8,212 bases of DNA from Catenibacterium mitsuoka_A (GTDB lineage Bacteria; Bacillota_I; Bacilli_A; Erysipelotrichales; Coprobacillaceae). Below, piece after piece: positions 1 through 4,783 of the stretch. Where the stretch lies: the NCBI RefSeq assembly GCF_964259225.1, contig NZ_CAXVKN010000082.1; one strand, 5' to 3'. The notes under the pieces are model-generated. The model did not search any database. It was not told where the DNA came from and saw nothing but the letters and a program-made list of their open reading frames with translations. Every line of letters begins with the position of its first letter. Positions within the stretch are counted from its first letter, which is position 1. The position numbers and the translations under genes are program-made.

Positions 1-17
1 ATATTAATGCTGTTCAT
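1..17 (-). CDS. start of a divergent gene, cut by the window edge (product unknown)
   Basis: Read on the minus strand, an AAGGAG ribosome-binding site (24-29) lies 6 bases before an ATG at 17-15, followed by codons for M-N-S-I-N up to the window edge. The spacing and strength of the site match those of the real genes in this window, so this is probably the start of a gene transcribed away from rpsL. Five codons say nothing about function. No convincing -35/-10 pair for it was found between 31 and 110. In many Firmicutes rpoB-rpoC and a small L7Ae-like gene precede rpsL on the same strand, so a divergent neighbour would mean that linkage is broken here. Confidence 0.45.
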
Positions 18-64
18 AGAAATCTCCTTATAAAGTGTGGTAACTATATAATACGATTTCTATG
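15..64. repeat. 10-bp perfect inverted repeat around the divergent gene's leader
   Basis: CATAGAAATC (15-24) and GATTTCTATG (55-64) are exact reverse complements separated by 30 bases. In a minus-strand transcript starting beyond 64 the stem would pair the start codon, the 6-base spacer and the last G of the ribosome-binding site. It could be a translation-controlling hairpin, or a DNA-level dyad. The pairing is seen directly; the role is inferred. Confidence 0.5.
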
Positions 65-122
65 GACTTTTTTTATACAAAAAATTGAGAATTCCTTAAT
101 TCCAGTTTCATTTTACAATTGA

Positions 123-167
123 GGTTAACAAAAAAATAAAAAAAGGTTAACAAAAAAAATAAAAAAA
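123..167 (+). repeat. tandem A-tract direct repeat, UP-element-like
   Basis: Two tandem copies of GGTTAAC followed by an A-run, one T and another A-run: 123-144 (22 bp, A7-T-A7) and 145-167 (23 bp, A8-T-A7). With a start point near 207, the second copy covers about -40 to -62, which is where the RNA polymerase alpha C-terminal domains contact UP elements. The first copy sits two helical turns further upstream. The repeat length of about two turns places the A-tracts on one face of the helix, so the segment should be intrinsically bent. Activation of rpsL transcription is inferred from position and composition. Confidence 0.65.
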
Positions 168-171
168 GTTA

Positions 172-200
172 TTGACTAGGACTTTTATTTGTCATATACT
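172..200 (+). promoter_or_regulatory. str operon (rpsL) promoter
   Basis: TTGACT (172-177) and TATACT (195-200) are separated by exactly 17 bp; each matches the SigA-type consensus at 5 of 6 positions. The predicted start is G207, seven bases after the -10, giving an 81-nt leader. A G start with GG at +1/+2 is what growth-rate-controlled ribosomal promoters of Bacillus-type bacteria often have, where initiation follows the GTP level; applying that here is an inference. Confidence 0.85.
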
Positions 201-206
201 GACAAA
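188..206. promoter_or_regulatory. 7-bp-arm dyad centred on the rpsL -10 box
   Basis: TTTGTCA (188-194) and TGACAAA (200-206) are exact reverse complements with a 5-bp centre. The dyad encloses most of the -10 hexamer and ends one base before the predicted start point. It is too far upstream to form RNA structure, so if functional it would be a protein-binding site. It may be coincidence in AT-rich DNA. Confidence 0.35.
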
Positions 207-287
207 GGTGTCCGACGAGGGCACATATATAAAAACAAATTTGTGAAACACCCGGAATTGTGTGTTAGAATTAGAAAGGAGAAAATC
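207..287 (+). promoter_or_regulatory. rpsL 5' untranslated leader with a 5'-terminal hairpin
   Basis: The predicted leader can form a 6-bp stem at its very 5' end, GTGTCC (208-213) with GGGCAC (219-224), closing a 5-base loop with one G-U pair. A competing pairing joins GGTGT (207-211) to ACACC (248-252), and a third option is AACAC (247-251) with GTGTT (262-266). The ribosome-binding site AAAGGAG at 275-281 stays outside all of these. A 5' hairpin could stabilise the mRNA; switching is speculative. I do not recognise a known ribosomal-protein leader family. Confidence 0.4.
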
Positions 288-701
288 ATGCCTACAATTA
301 ACCAATTAGTAAGAAAAGGACGTAGCGAAAAGACTAAAAAGGGTAAGTCTCCAGCTTTAAATAGAGGTTACAACTCATTAGCAAAAAGACCAACTAATGA
401 TAATTCACCTCAGAAGCGTGGTGTTTGTACCCGTGTTGCTACAATGACACCAAAGAAGCCTAACTCAGCATTACGTAAATATGCCCGTGTTAGATTATCA
501 AATGGATTAGAAGTTACAGCTTACATTCCTGGTATCGGTCATAACCTTCAGGAACACTCTGTTGTATTAATTCGTGGTGGTCGTGTTAAGGACTTACCAG
601 GGGTTCGTTACCATATTATCCGTGGTACTATGGACTGTGCTGGTGTTAAAGATCGTATGCAGAGCCGCTCATTATACGGAGCTAAAAAGCCTAAGAAATA
701 A
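288..701 (+). CDS. rpsL: 30S ribosomal protein S12
   Basis: This 137-residue protein is the decoding-centre protein of the small ribosomal subunit, contacting 16S rRNA at the A site. It opens MPTINQLVRKGR and has the near-invariant TPKKPNSALRK segment (54-64) and the loop RGGRVKDLPGVRYH (96-109). K56 and K101 correspond to the E. coli lysines 43 and 88 (counting Met) whose changes give streptomycin resistance; both are wild type. D102 is the aspartate that many bacteria methylthiolate. An insertion of about 13 residues relative to E. coli, around residues 25-40, is the form found in low-GC Gram-positives. The ATG at 288 is chosen because AAAGGAG lies 6 bases upstream and the protein then has family length; an in-frame TTG at 189 lies within the promoter. 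First gene of the str operon, 39 bases before rpsG. Confidence 0.98.
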   Translation: MPTINQLVRKGRSEKTKKGKSPALNRGYNSLAKRPTNDNSPQKRGVCTRVATMTPKKPNSALRKYARVRLSNGLEVTAYIPGIGHNLQEHSVVLIRGGRVKDLPGVRYHIIRGTMDCAGVKDRMQSRSLYGAKKPKK

Positions 702-740
702 ATTTTTAAATTAATAAAATAGAGAGAGGAGAATTTGCCG

Positions 741-1211
741 ATGTCTAGAAAAGGACGTATTGCGAAAAGAGATGTTTTACCTGATCCAATTTACAATAGT
801 AAAACAATCACTAAGCTTATTAACAACATCATGTTAGATGGTAAAAAAGGTGTTGCTCAGAACATCTTATATGAAGCATTCAAAAAAGTTGAAGAAAAGA
901 CTGGAAAGCCAGCTATGGAAGTATTCGACGCAGCTATCAACAACATCATGCCTGTACTTGAATTAAAGGTAAGACGTGTTGGTGGTGCTAACTACCAGGT
1001 ACCAGTTGAAGTAACACCTGAAAGAAGAATGACTTTAGGTTTAAGATGGTTAACTAACTATTCTCGTTTAAGAAACGAAAATACAATGGTTGATCGTTTA
1101 GCTAACGAAATTATCGATGCTTCTAACGGTACAGGTGCTGCTGTTAAGAAGAAAGAAGATACTCATAAAATGGCAGAAGCTAACAAAGCTTTCGCACATT
1201 TCCGTTGGTAA
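741..1211 (+). CDS. rpsG: 30S ribosomal protein S7
   Basis: A 156-residue primary assembly protein that binds the 3' domain of 16S rRNA and organises the head of the small subunit, near the E site. The N-terminal MSRKGRIAKRDVLPDPIYNS, the GKK-containing helix region (15-46) and the beta-hairpin VRRVGGANYQVPVEV (77-91) are typical, as is GLRWL (100-104). The ATG at 741 is preferred: AGGAG (727-731) is 9 bases away, giving the normal 156-residue bacterial length, whereas the in-frame TTG at 735 would be only 3 bases from the site. In E. coli S7 represses its own operon by binding the rpsL-rpsG spacer. Here that spacer is 39 bases and shows no strong structure, so the same control is not evident. 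The spacer to fusA is 49 bases with no terminator. Confidence 0.97.
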   Translation: MSRKGRIAKRDVLPDPIYNSKTITKLINNIMLDGKKGVAQNILYEAFKKVEEKTGKPAMEVFDAAINNIMPVLELKVRRVGGANYQVPVEVTPERRMTLGLRWLTNYSRLRNENTMVDRLANEIIDASNGTGAAVKKKEDTHKMAEANKAFAHFRW

Positions 1212-1260
1212 TATCTTTATTACATAAATTAAAAGAAAAAGTATTTGAAAGGAGAAAATT

Positions 1261-3333
1261 ATGGCTCGTGAATTTCCATTAGAAAAAACACGTAATATCG
1301 GTATCATGGCTCACATCGATGCTGGTAAAACAACTACTACTGAACGTGTTCTTTACTATACAGGTAAAATCCATAAAATCGGTGAAACTCATGATGGTGG
1401 ATCTCAGATGGACTGGATGGTTCAGGAAAAAGAACGTGGTATCACTATCACTTCTGCTGCAACTACAGCTCACTGGAAAGGATATCGTATTAACATCATC
1501 GATACACCAGGCCACGTAGACTTCACTGTAGAAGTTGAACGTTCACTACGTGTACTTGATGGTGCCGTTACAGTACTTGACTCTAAAGCAGGTGTAGAAC
1601 CTCAGACTGAAACAGTTTGGAGACAGGCTACTACTTATGGCGTACCAAGAATTGTTTTCTCAAACAAGATGGACGCTACTGGTGCTGATTTCATCATGTC
1701 ACTTAACTCATTAAATTCAAGATTAGGTGCTAATGCTGTTGCATTACAGTTACCTATCGGTGCTGAAGATACATTCGAAGGTGTTATCGACTTATTAAAG
1801 ATGAAAGCTATCTATTTCGATGGTGCTGAAGGTATCGATGTAATCGAAAAAGAAATCCCAGCTGAATATGTTGATCAGGCTGAAGAATATCATCAGACTT
1901 TATTAGAAGCTGCTGCTTCATTTGATGATGATTTAATGATGCAGATTCTTGAAGGTGAAGAACCTGCAATCGAAGATGTTAAAGCTGCTATCCGTAAGGG
2001 TACAATCGCTGTTGAATTATTCCCAGTTCTTTGTGGTTCTGCTTACAAAGATAAGGGTGTTCAGCCAATGCTTGATGCTGTTGTTGACTACTTACCAGCT
2101 CCAACTGACATCCCTGCAATCAAGGGTGTTGACATTGATGGTAACGAAGTTGACCGTCATGCATCTGATGAAGAACCATTCTCAGCTTTAGCATTCAAAG
2201 TTATGACTGACCCATTCGTAGGTAAGTTAACTTTCTTCCGTGTATACTCTGGTACTGCAACTGCTGGTTCATATGTATTGAACTCAACAAAAGATAAGAA
2301 AGAAAGACTTGGTCGTATCTTATTAATGCACGCTAATACACGTAAAGAAATTGATGAAGTTTATGCTGGTGATATCGCTGCTGCAGTAGGTTTCAAGAAC
2401 ACTACAACTGGTGATACTCTTTGTGCGGAAAACGATTTCGTTATCCTTGAAAAGATGGAATTCCCAGAACCAGTTATCGAATTAGCAATTGAACCTAAGA
2501 CAAAAGCTGACCAGAACAAACTTGGTGAAGCTTTAGTTAAATTAGCTGAAGAAGACCCAACTTTCAGAACATCTACAAACCCTGAAACTGGTGATACTAT
2601 CATCGCTGGTATGGGTGAATTACACCTTGATGTCATCGTTGACAGATTAAAGAGAGAATTCCATGTAGAAGCAAACGTTGGTGCTCCTCAGGTTGCTTAT
2701 AGAGAAACTATTACTCAGGCTGCTGAATGTGAAGGTAAATACATTAAACAGTCTGGTGGTCGTGGTCAGTACGGTCACGTTTGGATCAAGTTCGAACCTA
2801 ATGAAGGTAAAGGATTTGAATTCGTTGACGCTGTTGTTGGTGGATCAGTTCCAAGAGAATATATCGGTTCTGTAAAAGTTGGTCTTGAAGACGCTTTAGA
2901 AACTGGTATGATCGCTGGTTACCCAGTACTTGACGTTAAGGCTACATTATTCGACGGTTCTTACCATGATGTCGATTCATCAGAAATGGCATATAAAGTA
3001 GCTGCTTCTATGGCATTAAAAGCTGCTGGTAAGAAGTGTGCTCCAGTAATCCTTGAACCAATCATGAAGGTAGAAGTAACTGCACCTTCTGAATACTTAG
3101 GAAGCGTTATGGGTGATATCTCATCTAGACGTGGTATGATCGATGGTCAGGAAGAAAGAGGAAATGCTGTAATGGTTGAAGCTTCTGTACCTCTAGCTGA
3201 AATGTTCGGTTATGCAACAGACTTAAGATCATTCACACAGGGTCGTGGTAACTATACAATGCAGTTCGACCGTTATGAACCTGTTCCTAAATCAATCAAG
3301 GAAGAAATCATTAAAAAGAACGGCGTAAAATAA
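1261..3333 (+). CDS. fusA: elongation factor G (translocase GTPase)
   Basis: EF-G, 690 residues, drives tRNA-mRNA translocation on the ribosome by GTP hydrolysis and works with the ribosome recycling factor to split ribosomes. GTPase motifs are intact: P-loop AHIDAGKT (17-24), switch I RGITI (59-63), DTPGH (81-85) with catalytic H85, NKMD (135-138) and GSA (259-261). Domain II follows, then domain III, domain IV (RGQYGHV segment and the YHDVDSSEMAY tip, H569 corresponding to the translocation-critical tip histidine) and domain V. The length is normal for the canonical factor, and the position in the str operon marks this as the housekeeping copy rather than an EF-G2 paralogue or a tetracycline-resistance relative. 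The ATG at 1261 has AAAGGAG 6 bases upstream (1248-1254). All 17 glutamines use CAG. Confidence 0.98.
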   Translation: MAREFPLEKTRNIGIMAHIDAGKTTTTERVLYYTGKIHKIGETHDGGSQMDWMVQEKERGITITSAATTAHWKGYRINIIDTPGHVDFTVEVERSLRVLDGAVTVLDSKAGVEPQTETVWRQATTYGVPRIVFSNKMDATGADFIMSLNSLNSRLGANAVALQLPIGAEDTFEGVIDLLKMKAIYFDGAEGIDVIEKEIPAEYVDQAEEYHQTLLEAAASFDDDLMMQILEGEEPAIEDVKAAIRKGTIAVELFPVLCGSAYKDKGVQPMLDAVVDYLPAPTDIPAIKGVDIDGNEVDRHASDEEPFSALAFKVMTDPFVGKLTFFRVYSGTATAGSYVLNSTKDKKERLGRILLMHANTRKEIDEVYAGDIAAAVGFKNTTTGDTLCAENDFVILEKMEFPEPVIELAIEPKTKADQNKLGEALVKLAEEDPTFRTSTNPETGDTIIAGMGELHLDVIVDRLKREFHVEANVGAPQVAYRETITQAAECEGKYIKQSGGRGQYGHVWIKFEPNEGKGFEFVDAVVGGSVPREYIGSVKVGLEDALETGMIAGYPVLDVKATLFDGSYHDVDSSEMAYKVAASMALKAAGKKCAPVILEPIMKVEVTAPSEYLGSVMGDISSRRGMIDGQEERGNAVMVEASVPLAEMFGYATDLRSFTQGRGNYTMQFDRYEPVPKSIKEEIIKKNGVK

Positions 3334-3335
3334 GA

Positions 3336-3386
3336 ATAACTATGATTTTTATTGCAATTATCAATAAAATCTATTAAAATAGTTAT
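3336..3386. repeat. AT-rich interrupted inverted repeat between fusA and tuf
   Basis: Outer arms ATAACTAT (3336-3343) and ATAGTTAT (3379-3386) are exact complements. Directly inside, GATTTTTATTG (3344-3354) pairs with CAATAAAATC (3362-3371) with one bulged T, around a 7-base loop (3355-3361). A 7-base bulge (3372-3378) separates the two stems on the right side. No T-run follows, so it is not a classical terminator. It overlaps the internal tuf promoter candidate and would form in read-through RNA from fusA. Confidence 0.5.
3352..3380 (+). promoter_or_regulatory. candidate internal promoter for tuf
   Basis: TTGCAA (3352-3357, 4 of 6) and TAAAAT (3375-3380, 5 of 6) are spaced by exactly 17 bp. 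The predicted start near 3387 gives a leader of about 36 nt. An additional promoter before tuf within the str operon is known in other bacteria and would allow more EF-Tu than EF-G. The match is moderate and the surrounding DNA is AT-rich, so this is a candidate only. Confidence 0.5.
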
Positions 3387-3422
3387 GTAAAATTTTAGAA
3401 TTATATAGGAGGATAACCTTAA

Positions 3423-4607
3423 ATGGCTAAGGAAAAATTTAACCGTGAGAAGACTCACGTAAATATTGGTACTATCGGTCACGTTGACCATGGTAAAACT
3501 ACTTTAACAGCTGCTATCACTACTGTATTAGCTAGTGAAGGTCAGGCTAAAGCTATGGACTATGCTGCAATCGATGCTGCTCCAGAAGAAAAAGAACGTG
3601 GTATCACAATCAACACTGCACACGTTGAATATGAAACTGCTCATCGTCACTATGCACACGTTGACTGTCCAGGCCATGCTGACTACATCAAGAACATGAT
3701 CACTGGTGCTGCTCAGATGGATGGTGCTATCTTAGTAGTAGCTGCAACTGATGGACCTATGCCTCAGACAAGAGAACATATCTTATTATCTCGTCAGGTT
3801 GGTGTTCCATACATCATCGTATTCTTAAATAAGTGCGATATGGTTGATGACGAAGAATTAATCGACTTAGTAGAAATGGAAGTTCGTGATTTATTATCTG
3901 AATACGACTATCCAGGAGATGACACTCCAATCATCCGTGGTTCTGCATTAAAGGCTCTTGAAGGTGATCCACAGTGGACTCCTGCAATCCATGAATTATT
4001 AGACACTATGGATTCTTACATCCCAGATCCAGCTCGTGAAACTGATAAGCCATTCTTAATGCCAGTTGAAGACGTATTCACAATCACTGGTCGTGGTACA
4101 GTTGCTACTGGTAGAGTTGAACGTGGTCAGTTAAACCTTAACGATGAACTTGAAATCATCGGTATCCATGAAACTCAGAAGACTGTTGCTACAGGTATCG
4201 AAATGTTCAGAAAGTTACTTGACTACGCTCTAGCTGGTGATAACATTGGTGTTCTTTTAAGAGGTATCAACAGAGACCAGATCGAAAGAGGTCAGGTATT
4301 AGCTAAACCTGGTTCAGTACATCCACATAAGAAATTCAACGCTCATGTTTATGTATTAACTAAGGATGAAGGTGGACGTCATACTCCATTCTTCGGTAAC
4401 TATAGACCACAGTTCTATTTCAGAACTACTGATATCACTGGTGTTATTGAATTACCAGAAGGAACTGAAATGGTTATGCCAGGCGATAACGTAGAATTCA
4501 CTGTAGAATTAATTCACCCAATCGCTATCGAAAACGGTACTAAGTTCTCTATCCGTGAAGGTGGACGTACTGTAGGTGCTGGTAACGTAACTGAAATCAT
4601 TGAATAA
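3423..4607 (+). CDS. tuf: elongation factor Tu
   Basis: EF-Tu, 394 residues, delivers aminoacyl-tRNA to the ribosomal A site as a GTP ternary complex. The GTPase domain (about 1-200) has P-loop GHVDHGKT (19-26), switch I RGITI (59-63), DCPGH (81-85) with catalytic H85, NKCD (136-139) and the RGSALKALEG segment, followed by beta-barrel domains II and III ending in REGGRTVGAGNVTEIIE. Length and motifs are canonical with no insertion or loss. The ATG at 3423 lies 10 bases after AGGAGG (3407-3412), the strongest ribosome-binding site of the operon, fitting very high expression. All 10 glutamines are CAG. It is the last gene of the str operon: an intrinsic terminator begins 13 bases after the stop codon, so S10-type ribosomal protein genes do not follow in the same transcript. 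Confidence 0.98.
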   Translation: MAKEKFNREKTHVNIGTIGHVDHGKTTLTAAITTVLASEGQAKAMDYAAIDAAPEEKERGITINTAHVEYETAHRHYAHVDCPGHADYIKNMITGAAQMDGAILVVAATDGPMPQTREHILLSRQVGVPYIIVFLNKCDMVDDEELIDLVEMEVRDLLSEYDYPGDDTPIIRGSALKALEGDPQWTPAIHELLDTMDSYIPDPARETDKPFLMPVEDVFTITGRGTVATGRVERGQLNLNDELEIIGIHETQKTVATGIEMFRKLLDYALAGDNIGVLLRGINRDQIERGQVLAKPGSVHPHKKFNAHVYVLTKDEGGRHTPFFGNYRPQFYFRTTDITGVIELPEGTEMVMPGDNVEFTVELIHPIAIENGTKFSIREGGRTVGAGNVTEIIE

Positions 4608-4620
4608 TTTTAGTTCATTA

Positions 4621-4651
4621 GACTGTTGACTTATGTCAGCAGTCTTTTTTT
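4621..4651 (+). terminator. intrinsic terminator of the str operon
   Basis: GACTGTTGAC (4621-4630) pairs with GTCAGCAGTC (4635-4644) as a 10-bp stem with one G-U pair, around a TTAT loop. Seven Ts (4645-4651) follow immediately. This is a textbook Rho-independent terminator ending tuf transcription. Confidence 0.93.
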
Positions 4652-4712
4652 ATATTTAAAAAATGATATACGCTTACATTGTGTTTTTTTATCAAATCAC
4701 CTTATTTGTAAA

Positions 4713-4741
4713 TTGATAAATGACTAACGGTCAACTAAAAT
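4713..4741 (+). promoter_or_regulatory. promoter of the YhgE/Pip gene
   Basis: TTGATA (4713-4718, 5 of 6) and TAAAAT (4736-4741, 5 of 6) are separated by exactly 17 bp. The predicted start is near 4748, giving a leader of about 36 nt. The spacer and the start region are occupied by two matching dyads, so the promoter is probably repressed. An independent promoter is expected because a strong terminator separates this gene from tuf. Confidence 0.8.
4721..4733. promoter_or_regulatory. operator 1: 13-bp dyad in the promoter spacer
   Basis: TGACTAACGGTCA has TGAC and GTCA half-sites around a 5-bp centre. It fills most of the spacer between the -35 and -10 of the YhgE/Pip promoter. A protein here would block RNA polymerase. 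It shares the 9-base string AAATGACTA (4718-4726) with operator 2, exactly 20 bp apart. Confidence 0.7.
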
Positions 4742-4755
4742 GACTACTAGTCATT
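4739..4755. promoter_or_regulatory. operator 2: 17-bp palindrome over the start point
   Basis: AATGACT (4739-4745), ACT, AGTCATT (4749-4755): 7-bp exact arms around a 3-bp centre, with core TGACTACTAGTCA at 4741-4753. It overlaps the last base of the -10 and the predicted start point. Centre-to-centre distance to operator 1 is 20 bp (two helical turns), so two dimers would bind the same face. This geometry suits a TetR-family repressor, a family often encoded next to YhgE/Pip genes; the regulator itself is not in this window, so its identity is inferred. Confidence 0.72.
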
Positions 4756-4783
4756 AGGAAGATGACAGAAAGGAAAGGGTAAT

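Noticed and set aside
189..287. A 33-residue N-terminal extension of S12 from an in-frame TTG at 189
   Set aside because: The TTG lies upstream of the -10 box, has no ribosome-binding site, and the extension has no counterpart in S12 proteins; ATG 288 has AAAGGAG at ideal spacing.
735..740. TTG start for S7 two codons upstream of the ATG
   Set aside because: It would be only 3 bases from the AGGAG site, and starting at the ATG gives the usual 156 residues.
702..740. S7 feedback site between rpsL and rpsG as in E. coli
   Set aside because: The 39-base spacer is short, AT-rich and shows no stable stem.
4627..4638. TGAC-TTAT-GTCA resembling the YhgE/Pip operators
   Set aside because: It is the top of the tuf terminator stem and has a 4-bp rather than 5-bp centre; the terminator explains it fully.
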